Origin: Acytostelium subglobosum LB1
Lineage: Eukaryota > Evosea > Eumycetozoa > Acytosteliales > Acytosteliaceae
Length of the DNA: 64,000 bases
Direction of reading: 5' to 3'
Assembly (NCBI RefSeq): GCF_000787575.1
Contig: NW_012236505.1
Span: 124,001 to 188,000, forward strand
The translations under genes and the position numbers were made by a program. This document shows, one piece after another, positions 22,771 through 33,535 of the stretch (positions are counted from its first letter, which is position 1; each line of letters starts with the position of its first letter). Under the pieces are notes generated by a model. The model saw only the letters and a program-made list of their open reading frames with translations, made no database searches and was not told the origin of the DNA.

Positions 22771-24530
22771 TTAATAGAGTGACAGGAATAGCACTGCCAG
22801 ATCCAGTGCTTCATTGATGAGTGCACGCTTTGATTGATAACTCTCATATACTTGAGTGGATGTTGATGATGAGAGATCACCAATCACTTCTCCATTGGCA
22901 GTGACATCAATGCCAATCTTGTGATTGCCAGTATTACGTTGTTGTTGTGTCAGTTCATCAGCAAGGAGTGATCCATTACGTCCACTATTGTCTGCCAGTG
23001 TCATGACCATTGATCTAAGGCCATCAACCACGATACCAAACACAAGTGACTCTTTGTCAGATGTCAATGACATCTTGCTCTGATCCAAATATAATGCCAA
23101 TGCTGTCTCTAGTGCTCCACCTCCAATAACTACATTGGGTGGTGCATCATTTGTTCCAGCTTGTATGATCGCTCGCGTTGTCTTGATTGCGTCACTCAGG
23201 CCAACCTCGGCCTCGTCCAAGAACTGTCTTGTCGATCCACATAGCAGCACAGTCGCGTACTTGTCCTGCTGCTTTGCTTCCACAGAGGAGTGGAACAACT
23301 CGTAGCTGTCACCTCCAATCAATACTTGGCGATATGTTGAACATGTGGCGTAGAATGAATCACTTGGTGACAACTCGATCAATGATGATTGGACAACACC
23401 TCCCAGGGCATGTGTAATCCGCTCCATGACCTGTGCCTCGATACGTCCGTGGCAGGACATATTTGGCCGCTGAGCAAACTCCTGAATGGCCAAATCACCA
23501 ATGCTCTTGGTCGACATGACAATATTGATGTTGTTCCGATAAATAGTGTCCAGCTTGGACAAGTGATGCTTGCGCTCAGCCTCTGCAAACACCTTATAGT
23601 CCTCCATTGATCTGATGTCCAATGATGAATGCTCTCTCTGTTGCTTCAACTCCACATCAATGTCCAACAATAGTATCTTTGCATTGTCGATTGATTTTGA
23701 AAGACTCTCTGCGCCAGCGTATGTGAAGGTCGACTTGAAGAGCAGTCCGGCGATGACTGAACTGTTGGCAAGCTGACTATCCAACGTTGATGCACTGTCG
23801 CCCGCAACAGTATGTATATGATATGATCTCGAGCTTAGACTTGGTACCAAGTCCATCACGGCCTTGACCAACTTTGTTGCCGCTTGCCAATGACTTTGCA
23901 ATACATTGCCAGATAGTGATGTCCTTACTATTGCGGCCAAATTTGAATGTACATCAATGTGAATGGCCAATGCCGGTAGACGTTCATTTATGATTGATCT
24001 ACACTTCTTCAGAGTCTGAGCAATTAACAATGGATTGATGTTTGTCATCTTTATGACATCGACACATCTCTCCATCAGGCTACCAAGTAGCAACATCATC
24101 TGACCAGCACCAGCACCATATCTCCTCTTATGTATAACCATTCTCTCCAATATTATACTATACACAGGGGAGTCAATACTCAATGAACGGACAATAGTAG
24201 TTGAGTCTTGAATGATTGAATGAGTGAGTGATTGATTGATTGCGTGAGCAATGATATAGCATACATACCCTTTGTCAATACAGTATTGAATGTTGATAAC
24301 ATTGATGGTTGATCAAGATTCTTTGAACCATCATTATGATGATCATCTTGTACATTGATCAATACCTTTAATGCACCAGATGGTCCATTTGTCGATCTAA
24401 TACTCTTTGTGATCAATCTAATCACATTACAATGTTCAACAACACTATCAACAAGTTGTTTATATTGCTGTTGTTGTACTTGTGTCATGTCATTGTTGGA
24501 CTTGTCATGTTCATCAAGTACATCATCCAA
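22771..24530 (-). CDS. Divergent group II chaperonin, CCT-eta/MKKS-like, without the GDGTT motif
   Basis: Exons 24530-24269 and 24206-22771 give 565 residues, about the length of CCT7 (eta). The apical and intermediate domains align well with CCT-eta: VIAGLLFKSTFTYAG, ILLLDIDVELKQQ, SMEDYKVFAEAE, IGDLAIQEFAQR, CHGRIEAQ, GGDSYELF, QFLDEAEVGLSDAI and GGGALETALA. The nucleotide site is degenerate. The early GPxG loop is GPSG (49-52), but the NDGATI block is not recognisable and the catalytic GDGTT is replaced by GAGAG (118-122). That argues against ATP hydrolysis and for a specialised chaperonin-like protein comparable to MKKS/BBS6 rather than the working eta subunit, which should be encoded elsewhere. 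Its stop lies only 44 bases from the convergent ints4 stop. Confidence 0.7.
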
Positions 24531-24723
24531 ATGAATGAATGAACGTTACTTTGAGATGGGAGACGACAAAATGATTTGAATTTAATTTTTTGGAATTGAG
24601 GATACTATCTCTCGCGTGGTGGTGTGTGAGAGTGGATGGAGGAGCCTTGTATCCAATCGCCTACTTCTTGATCACTTGTTCCACACGCATTAATCCAATT
24701 ATACACAGGGGATCCATTCAAAC

Positions 24724-25357
24724 ATGAAGTATGTAGCACATATAATGCTGCTTTAGTGCGATTCGCATCAATCGATCACAGGCATAACGATGCGATGCGA
24801 CTTGGCTTGACGACTCGTCATTGACGACGAAACATTGGATACATGCGATGATACACAGATGGATGGACAGGATCGAACGATTGTTCGAACAACAGATGAT
24901 TAACAATATGTACATCATTGGCGAACAATCAATATAATATAGGACCGGAATTTGCAACTTCTCAGAGTTCAAGATTTACCCAGCCAAGGGTATCAAGTAC
25001 GTTCGTGGCGACTCGAAGACTTTTACCTTCATCAACGCCAAGAACGAGTCGTTGTTCTTCAGAAAGATCAACCCAAGAGATGTCCCCTGGACCTCTGTCT
25101 ACCGCAGAATCAACAAGTCTGTGTCGGTCGAGACTAACACCAAGAAGAAGACCAAGAAGACCCAGAAGTTCGAGCGTTCGATCGTCGGTGCCTCTCTTGA
25201 GGTCATCAAGCAGAAGAGAGAGCAGAAGCCAGAGTTCCGTGCTGCTCAGCGTGAGGCTGCTCTGAGGGAGATCAAGGAGAAGAAGAAGGCTGCCGCCACC
25301 GCCAAGCCAGCTGCCAAGCCCGCCGCCAAGACCGTCGCCAAGGCTGCCAAGAAATAA
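24724..25357 (+). CDS. rpl24: Large-subunit ribosomal protein eL24
   Basis: Exon 1 is only five bases (24724-24728, ATG AA), followed by a 214-base intron and exon 2 (24943-25357); together 139 residues. The protein starts MKTGICNFSEFKIYPAKG, the eL24 zinc-ribbon-like fold reduced to one Cys, and continues with YVRGDSKTFTFINAKNES, FFRKINPRDVPWT and a Lys/Ala-rich tail. eL24 sits on the 60S subunit and bridges to 40S. The start was chosen because it is the only ATG that joins in phase through a good GTATGT donor to the conserved TGICNFSEF segment. Codon use is strongly biased, as expected for a highly expressed gene. Confidence 0.92.
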
Positions 25358-26062
25358 ACGATGACCTCAAAATCATCGTGAAAGGGTTCCCTTCTCTCTT
25401 TAGTAATGCACCTTCCCCTAACCCATCCATTATATATTACTTTTAATTCATTTCCTTCAACAACAGCAGCAGGAACAGAAACAGCCACATTCGAATATTG
25501 CGAGGCAACGTCATCATGATCACAGTCGTATACCAATGTTTTGTATCAATGTCCTGGAATCATTCCTGGACGCATCCATGTCCACATGAACATTCAGTTT
25601 CAGTATGATCTAACCAACTTTGGATGTTTGGTTGTGCAACAACAATGGACAATCAACTCCAAACTCTTGACATTTCAAGTTTGATTGTTTCCTTCGGTGG
25701 ACTGGAATTGATTGATTGAATGTGTATAGTTTATTGATTGTTTGTTATTTCCCTCTTTACTTGGGGACGACGGCGTCTATCTTCCATACGGCATATATCT
25801 GATCATTCATCACAAACCAGGTAAGATTGGAATACAACTTGTCAAGAGAAAGGATGTGGAGACAACTGGGTCACCCTTGGATGGTCTCGTTACTTTGGAA
25901 TGATGAAAAACAATTTTAAAATGAATTAAAAAACAATTTTTATGATTTCTGAACAAGCGAATGAGTGGTATGAGGGTAGGTATGGTTTTGTGGACAAGCT
26001 CTGATAAAGTCTATCTCCCTTTCTGCTGATCCCTCGTATCACAATACATACATACATACAAC
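25358..26062 (+). promoter_or_regulatory. Spacer between rpl24 and rps8
   Basis: About 700 bases holding the rpl24 3' region and the rps8 promoter. There is an A-rich patch around 25900-25940 and a pyrimidine-rich stretch (about 26010-26030) some 40 bases before the rps8 start. No ORF or RNA gene recognised. Confidence 0.4.
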
Positions 26063-27048
26063 ATGGGTATGTGTCATGTCATCTCATGACATCAATCAAC
26101 GTCAATCGATACAGCAGGATACTATACATGCGATGAACAAAGATCAACATGAACAGACGATGGATGGATGGATGGGATCTATTGAAGATCGAGGATGCTG
26201 GATGGTGGATGGATATCAAACAAACGAATGAATGAATGAAAGATGAGCTAACGATGATCCTTTGATATGTAACAGGTATTTCTCGTGACCATTTGCACAA
26301 GCACAGAGCCACCGGTGCTGCTCGTAAGCCAAACTACAAGAAGAGAAAGTACGAGTTGGGTCGCCAGGCCGCCAAGACTCAGATTGGTGAGAAACGTGTC
26401 CGCGCTCTTCGCGTCCGTGGAGGTCACTTCAAGTTCAGAGCCCTCCGTCTCGACACTGGTAACTTCTCCTGGTCCTCCGAGAGTATGTTTCATCACTGTC
26501 CACAGCACAGATACATCATGACCGAATGAATGAATAGGAGGATGATAACTAACATTCATACTATCGATCAATCACTCAATCAATCAAACTTGCGATCAAT
26601 CACTCAATCAATCAAACTTATTACTTGGATTTAAACAGGAGTCACCCGTAAATGCCGTATCGTCAACGTCGTTTACAACGCCACCTCTAACGATTTGGTG
26701 CGTACCAACACTTTGGTCAAGGGATCAATCATCCAGATCGATTGTACCCCATTCAGACAGTGGTACGAGCAGCACTACGGTGTCGCCCTCGGCAAGAAGA
26801 AGGCCACCAAGAAGACCGAGGAGGAGAAGGTCGAGCCAGCCAAGAAGTCCGCTTCGCTCTTGAGAAAGATCGCCCAGCGCATGAAGACCAGAACCATCGA
26901 GGCCGCTCTCGAGGCTAACGCTTCCGAGGGTAAGTTCTACGCCAAGATCACCTCCCGTCCAGGTCAGGTTGGCAAGTGTGATGGTGTCGTCCTTGAGGGC
27001 AAGGAGTTGGAGTTCTACGCCAAGAAGATCCAGAAGAAGAAGAAGTAA
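26063..27048 (+). CDS. rps8: Small-subunit ribosomal protein eS8
   Basis: Exons 26063-26066 (four bases, ATGG), 26276-26482 and 26639-27048 give 206 residues. The sequence begins [19 protein letters not shown] and carries [55 protein letters not shown] and [14 protein letters not shown], all signature segments of eS8. It is a 40S subunit protein placed near the base of the subunit. As in rpl24, the start codon is cut off from the rest by a roughly 209-base intron. Intron 2 contains a tandem duplication of about 26 bases built from the local CAATC motif. Codon bias is strong. Confidence 0.95.
26565..26619. repeat. Tandem duplication inside rps8 intron 2
   Basis: A block of about 26 bases beginning GATCAATCACTCAATC occurs twice in a row (near 26565 and 26594) within the second intron of rps8. 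It is a recent slippage-type duplication of the CAATC-rich intron motif. Confidence 0.75.
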
Positions 27049-27154
27049 ACATGTCCGTCATTGTAGCTTTGTTCTATCTCTCTAATAAATGACCCATTAA
27101 ATACCCATAAATTCACAATGTGTGTATGTTTGGAAGTTGGAAGTTGGAAGTAGT

Positions 27155-27183
27155 GTGGCCGCAATAATATTTAATGCGGCCAC
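27155..27183. other. 9-bp perfect hairpin between the convergent genes rps8 and grp94
   Basis: GTGGCCGCA and TGCGGCCAC form a perfect stem around an 11-base AT-rich loop, standing out from AT-rich surroundings. It lies in the only spacer between two converging, highly expressed genes. An ACCCATAA word at 27103-27110, about 45 bases upstream, resembles the DUSE promoter element of Dictyostelium small RNA genes, so a small ncRNA is one possibility and a two-way terminator structure another. Confidence 0.35.
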
Positions 27184-27303
27184 TGGAGTGGCAACATGGA
27201 AACAAGTCAAGGTAACAAACTCCTATTAGGAACACAAGGTTATGATTGTTTGGAACTGTTTGATTTATTAATGTTACTGTTTACGTTTGGATGATGGATG
27301 CGT

Positions 27304-29896
27304 TTACAACTCGTCGTGAGCTGGTCTGGCACGCATCTCTGGCATATCAGCGTGGATCTCTGGCATGCCTGGAATGTTGGGGAGGCTCATCTCGTCATTC
27401 TCATCGATGTTGACGTCGAGGATGTCCTCGTTGGCGACTGGTGCTGGGGCGCTCTGCTCTGGAACGACAGCTTGGTACTTGGCCTCAGAGATCTTCTCTC
27501 CACTGACCTCCATCATCTTGTAGATCCACTTGGCAAAGTTGGATGGGTTGTCAACGATGAAGCCGGAGGAGAGTGCCGATGTCTCGTAAAGGACCTGGGC
27601 AGAGACCTGGGCCATCTCGTCCTTGACGCCGTGGGAAACGACGCGCTCCAGGAGCTGCTTGATGAGTGGGTGCTCGGGGTTGATCTCCATGATCTTCTTG
27701 TTCATCATCTCCATCTGACGCTCGTCGAGTTGTTGGGCACCGAATGACTGGGCCTTGATGATGCGCTCCATGTTGGCGGTGACACCCCACTGGTTGGTGA
27801 CGAGGGCGCATGGTGAGTCGGCCAAGATCTTGGACACGACGACACGCTCGATCTTCTTGCCGAGCTGCTGCTTGAGGAAGTCGGTCAGTGGCTTGTAGTC
27901 AGCCTGGAGCTGCTTGTCGGCCTCGACGTCGGTGGTGTTGTCAAACTTGACGCCCTCGCGTGCAAGGTTGGTAAGAGTGAACTCGTTGTACTTGGGGATC
28001 TGGGGGATCAGGTACTCGTCGATTGGGTCCACCATGTAGAGCACTTCGTAGCCGCGCTTCAGGGCCTGCTCAATGAGTGGCGATGACTCGAGGGTCTCCT
28101 TGCTCTTGCCCGAGATGAAGTAGATCTGGTTCTGGCCCTCCTTCATTCTCTTGACGTAGGTGTCCAAGGTGGCGTGCTCCTCCTGCGACGAGGGGAACAT
28201 CAACAACTTGATGAGACGGTTCTTGATGTGCACGGACTTGGAGTTGGCCTCGTCGATCACGCCAAACTTGAGGTTGTTGCCGTACTTCTTGTAGAAGCTG
28301 TAGTACTCGCTGCGGTCCTCCTTGTTGGAGATGTCCTGCACCATGGTAAGGAACTTGGCGATGATCTTGTTCTTGATGATCTCGAGGATCTTGTGCTGTT
28401 GGAGGATCTCACGCGACACGTTGAGTGGCAGGTCGTCAGAGTCGATGATTCCCTGCAGGAAACGCAACCACGATGGGATGATGTCCTTGAGGCTGTCGGT
28501 GATGAACACACGGCGCACAAACAGCTTGATGCTGGTGACCATTGACTCGGGGTCGTACACGTTGGTTGGTGGGGTGGATGGGATGTAGATGATCGAGCGG
28601 AACTGATGCCCGCCCTCGCCGACAAAGTGTGAGTGGGCCAGTGGCTCCTCGGAGCTCTTGGTCAGGGTCTTGTAGAAGTCGTTGTACTCCTGATCGGTGA
28701 CCTCCTTTGGTGAACGAGTCCACAGTGGCTTGTTGTCGTTGATCATCTCCCAGTCGTAGACATCGATCGTCTTGGTCATGACGGGGGCTTCGTCCTCGCC
28801 ATCCTCCTCCTCCTCGTTGGTCTCGACCTTGTTCTCGTCCTCGGTGGTGGGGACTGGTGTCTCGTCCTCAATTGGCACGTCCTCCTGGTGCGAAGTGTAC
28901 AAGTAGATTGGGAAGTTGATGAACTGACTGTACTTCTTGACGAGCTCCTTGATGGCGCCCTCGCTCAGGTACTCGTAGGAGTCCTCCTTGAGGTGCATGG
29001 AGATTCTGGTGCCGCGGCCCAGGGTGTTGCCCTTGGGGTCCTTGGTGATGGAGTATGTGCCGTCCGAGGTGGAGGTCCAGACGTACTGATCGTCGTCGTT
29101 GTGCTTTGAGGTGACAATGACATTGTCGGCCACCAAGAACAATGAGTAGAAACCAACACCAAACTGACCGATCAAGTTGGAGTTGTCCTTGGTATCATTG
29201 GACTGAGCCAGCTTGTTAATAAAGTCCTTGGTGCCAGACTGTGCAATGGTACCCAAGTTCTTAATCAAGTCATCCTTGGTCATACCAATACCTCTATCAA
29301 TGATGTGCAACACCTTGTTGGCATTGTCAATCATGATCTATAACATGGTGGGTTTGAGTAAGTATGATTGATTGATTGAGTGATTGAGTGAGAGGATGTA
29401 CATACTCTGATGTCAAGCTTGGATTGATCACCATCACCCAAGAGTGCTGGGTTGGTGAGTGCGAGGAAACGGATCTTGTCGAGGGCATCAGAGGCATTGG
29501 AGATGAGCTCACGAAGGAAGATCTCCTTCTTTGAGTACAAAGAGTTAATGATAATGTTCATCAACTTGTTGACCTCAGCCTGGAATGTAAACTTCTCGGC
29601 ATTCTCCTGAATGAGCTTCTGCTCGGCAACGCTGTATCCCTCTGATTTGATTGCTTCGTTCTCTCTGTTTGTCAAGTTAGTATGATGATCATGTTGTTGT
29701 GTACAGTTCAGGACACTACATACCTTTGGACGACCTCAGAGTCAGTGGTGAGTGGAGTCTTGGCACCCTTGAGATCGAGGTCGAGCTCGATTGGGGCGTT
29801 CTCATTGGTCACATCAGCGATGGATGGTGGGACCAACAGTGACAAGGCAATGATTGCCAGCACAATGGTGACAAACAACTTGAAGGTTGATTGCAT
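27304..29896 (-). CDS. grp94: Endoplasmin, ER Hsp90 (GRP94)
   Basis: Exons 29896-29724, 29664-29406 and 29337-27304 give 821 residues. There is a signal peptide (about 1-28), then the Hsp90 N-terminal ATPase domain with [39 protein letters not shown] and [13 protein letters not shown], an acidic charged linker ([19 protein letters not shown]), the middle domain ([19 protein letters not shown]) and the C-terminal dimerisation domain. The protein ends HDEL, the ER retrieval signal, which separates it from cytosolic Hsp90 and mitochondrial TRAP1. It folds secreted and membrane proteins in the ER lumen; glycoproteins such as those in this window are plausible clients. A TGACGTG site upstream fits induction by ER stress. 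Confidence 0.96.
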
Positions 29897-30504
29897 CTTT
29901 GTATTTGTAAAAATATATTATATAAGTATAATTGTATTATTAATTAACGAATGAATAACGGAACAAGGGATACTGCAAGCTTCATTCGTGTGGCCCCTCA
30001 TCGCCAGATCTTTTCTGAAACTGCCTGTCAATGGTGGTGACGTGTCCCGAATTTTACAAACCATTGTAAATCATTTACATAGTTTTGTAAGAAACCGTTA
30101 TCCAAGGTTTGATTGATTGATCGACCAATCAGCCTATTAGTACAACTGCTACTGTCTTCTATACTCCACTGGAGTATGTTCGAAGTGTTCATTCAAGATC
30201 ACGCCAGGTGCCTGAACAAAGTGAGGACTTGGGATTCCCCCTGACAATAATGATCATTTCGTGTGCCGGTACGACATACGCTTTGATTCAATCACATTGC
30301 CGTTCGATAATATGTGTCTCTTTATCTGTTGTCATTGTCATATGATTAGCCCAATGATTCTTTAGCCCTTGAGTCTCGCTCAAACACACACCCTCGAGCC
30401 AATTATTTGTTTGACAAACACACAAACCAGACACAGACACGATTCAACTTGAATTAGTTTAAGAGTTGTTGTAATATAGATATTATAGATAATAAATAGT
30501 AATA
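29897..30504. promoter_or_regulatory. Divergent promoter region, grp94 / GOLGA7-like
   Basis: A 608-base region between two divergent genes. It contains TGACGTG at 30038-30044 (UPRE-like) and, next to it, a nested palindromic stretch around GTAAATCATTTAC (about 30065-30077). Near the right end an AT-rich segment precedes the GOLGA7-like start. No gene is seen inside. Confidence 0.5.
30038..30044. promoter_or_regulatory. UPRE-like TGACGTG site upstream of grp94
   Basis: TGACGTG is the core of the unfolded protein response element bound by ATF6/XBP1-type bZIP factors in animals. Here it lies about 142 bases upstream of the start codon of an ER chaperone gene, where such a site is expected. A seven-base word can arise by chance, and the Dictyostelium factor is not established from this sequence. 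Confidence 0.4.
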
Positions 30505-31452
30505 ATGGCAACAGCTCAGACATTGGGAGGAACATCACCATTTCAAACTATAACAGTGGCTCGTGATTATAGTGATCGTATAACAAAGTTTGATAGGACA
30601 TTCCCTCAAGAGTTAAATGGCAAGGTGACACAAAGCGAGTTTGAGCACACAGTAGACAAGATCAATGCATGGCTCAAGCGAGCAGAGACAATAGACATAC
30701 GCAATGTATGTGAAGAACTACTAGGTTGTCTCACATTCTTCACATCATATCTATGGTATCAAGACAAGTACTCTGTTGTAAGTTATCAGTTAACTAACTA
30801 TGTTTGTTTGATTGATTAGTATGATTGATTAGTATGATTGATTGCTAACTTGTACACTATAGTGTATACATAAGATATCAATGTTCCTTCAAGAACAGAA
30901 TGACACTGTATATTATAATAGAGGAGTATCTTGGATTAACCCTGTTAACAATGGATTCTTAAAGGTATGTTGTTGTTGTCAGCTGACTCCGCCCAAAGTA
31001 CACTCACTCACTAACTCACTTGTCTCGAACCAAACAACGAATGAATGAATGAATAGATTGACATTGTTGTACAACAACCTGTTAGCAACTTGTCACCATT
31101 CTCATCGTCATCAACATCAAACTCAACAACAAATGTAAATAGTCAACAGCAGCATCAGCAACAGCCGCCTGTACATGTCAATCTCAATAGCATAGCACCT
31201 GTCATTAGTAATGGTCACAATGATGCATTACACCTATCACCACATATAAACAGTGCCTCGTCGGCTGGTCCTGGCACTCCGACATCCGCTGCTGGCCACC
31301 AAGATACCACCATTGACATTGCCAATGCCAACAACAACCATCACAACAAGGACCATCATAGTGATTCGGATTCAGACTCGGACAGCGATATGTTCAACAA
31401 TCATCTGCACCATCACAACGCAAAGAGCAGTCATCACCACAGCAACAAATGA
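30505..31452 (+). CDS. GOLGA7/ERF4-like palmitoyltransferase accessory protein
   Basis: Exons 30505-30777, 30863-30964 and 31057-31452 give 256 residues. Residues 16-140 match the Golgin A7/Erf4 family: VARDYSDRITKFDRTFPQEL, SEFEHTVDKINAWLKRAE, LLGCLTFFTSYLWY, KISMFLQEQNDTVY and GFLKIDIVVQQP, corresponding to human GOLGA7. GOLGA7 and yeast Erf4 stabilise a DHHC acyltransferase (DHHC9/Erf2) at the Golgi or ER, which palmitoylates Ras proteins. Unlike the roughly 137-residue human protein, this one carries a long low-complexity tail (about 125 residues), Ser/Asn/Gln-rich, with an Asp-Ser repeat and a His-rich end (HHHNAKSSHHHSNK). Introns are phase 0. Confidence 0.8.
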
Positions 31453-31626
31453 AGCACATCCTGGCGGCGGCACGCTGCCCGCTAGGATGATTTATTGGAT
31501 TCCAGTCGGACGGAGGACTAATGTACATTACATTCGGGCGGGATTGAATGCGCGTCGACGCGCTCGCTCAATCTCTTATCGATCGATCACTTCACTTCAC
31601 TACACAACATTTCACTTCACTTCGCA

Positions 31627-32779
31627 TTACTTCTCATGGTTACTCTTCTTGAGGACATAGAACATCTCGATCATCAGAACTGACTCCATTGTGAACTGGG
31701 CACTGAGACCAAAGATGGCACCAATGGGTGTACGCATGCCATTGAACAGCACAATGACGATCAATATAATGATGGCCACAAGGAATGTCCACGACAGGAT
31801 AGTGATCACGAACGTCAGCTATATTCATTGTGCGGGGGAACATGCATGTTAGTAACAACCAACCATGGTGAAGACGACATTGACACATGTACATACCTTG
31901 CGTATTGCTCGTTCTTTGGTCTTCTTATGGAACTTTGATGTGCGCACTTGATAGAATATCAATCCACCGTAGATCATGAAGAATAGTGAGAATGCTAGAC
32001 CAATCACACAGATGTAGATGTTGTATATCGAGTCTATCAGGTCCACTGGTAGGTCATGACGTCCATTCATCATCTGCAATCCATACACGACCCTCACACT
32101 TATCTCAAATGCCAACCAAGTTCCACTTATCGCCAGGAATATCCTCTTTATCGTTGGGTTGAATGTAAAGTCCATCCTGGTTGCGAACATATGATGGTAT
32201 AGACCAGCCCTAAGTTGTTATTGATTGTGATCGAGTGATTTGGTTAGGGAGTGTGTTGGGGTATGGAATGGTTCCAAAGAATGACATACCAATATAGTAA
32301 TATTGTTAAATATGCTGTAAATAGGAAGTAAAGACCAAGTCCACCAAGCAGTTGTGATAGGACTGGTGGGACTAATCTAGTCTGCCCCATTGGGTCCATG
32401 GCCAAGTATAAGATTCGGCCTGATCAATCCATTATCCAATGTTAGTATGTTTGAATGAATGAATATTTGATTGATACTTACATAAAGCACATATACCTAG
32501 GAAGCAATAACAATAGGTGCCAAGTGATACTTTGGCATGGAGAGTGGCATGTTTATGAACAAGTTTGAAGATAATGAATGATAGTAGACCTGTATAGATT
32601 ATAATGAATAATATTCGCCAGAATAGGAAACCATGACCCAAGTCATCTTTAAAGGATAGGTTGCATCGATCACCTTGCCAATATATATCGCATTTGCATT
32701 GACCTGTTGACTCAATACAAAAACCCCTTGGCGAGCAAAAGTCATGTGTCGGAAGGTATTGGCTACAGTTGAATTCCAT
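31627..32779 (-). CDS. EGF-like multipass membrane protein, N-terminus probably incomplete
   Basis: Exons 32779-32497, 32419-32290, 32209-31897 and 31818-31627 give 305 residues from the first in-frame ATG. Residues 4-41 form an EGF-like module (CSQYLPTHDFCSPRGFCIE..GQCKC..YWQGDRC). It is followed by about seven hydrophobic segments, the first being FWRILFIIIYTGLLSFIIF, and a short cytoplasmic end (LKKSNHEK). The arrangement and the ALDPMG-like loop (AMDPMGQTRLVPP) resemble THH1/TOM1/TOM3 membrane proteins, but I hold that loosely. The open frame runs upstream of the ATG through a hydrophobic VLYTLYSTLLLG after a possible AG acceptor, so a further 5' exon supplying the start and signal peptide is likely. 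Confidence 0.7.
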
Positions 32780-33535
32780 TCCAAGGAGTAGTGTAGAGTA
32801 GAGGGTATAGAGAACTCTTTAGGTGTTGTCTGTCGCGTTGTAGTTGTAGTTGTAGGTTGTAGGTTGTAGGATAGAGTATATCGTGTTGAGACGATAACCT
32901 TTTAGTGAACGAGCACTCAATCATTTCTATCACTTGGTCAATCACATGGATCAATCAATCAATCAAATAAATCAATCTGGTCTGATCAATGTTAACACAT
33001 CATCATCATTATAATCATGATTGGTGATAATAACAAACACACACAGATATACATTTAAGGTTAGATTGGGGTCAATGTTGGTCCGTCCAGTCCAATCATA
33101 CTTAACAACTTGAATAAACAATAATTATTGAATCATTCGATATTAGGGTATGATGGGATGTAGAAGGGTGATAATATAATTGATGGATTATTGATGGTTG
33201 ATTGACTTTACGGATGAGGGAATTGTGGTGTGGTAAGTGTCGGGTGTATTGATGTGATGTCACACCCCTCTTTAGGAGATTGAAAGAGAGATATTATTGA
33301 TATGATAAAGATAATAATAACTTAGTTTTTATTTTATTAGTTAGTCTTAAAGATGGCAATATTCTCGAATTCAATGGAACACTGTTTTAATATAAATATC
33401 TCTTTTTGGGAACTTTCTCCTCACCTCTCTCACTCCAATTATCTCAAAAACATGCGATTCAAGTTCAATCATTCATTCCGATTGGACTACTACTAATAGA
33501 AATATATATACACAGATAATAACAAGGTATCAAAC
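32780..33535. promoter_or_regulatory. Divergent intergenic region before the SDR gene
   Basis: A 756-base AT-rich spacer. The first roughly 50 bases (minus strand) may be coding through a missed 5' exon of the EGF-like gene. A CAATCAATCAATC run lies near 32951. Nothing else gene-like was seen. Confidence 0.4.

Noticed and set aside
27298-29109. Plus-strand open frames opposite grp94
   Set aside because: Shadows of biased codon use in a highly expressed gene; the minus-strand protein is unmistakable.
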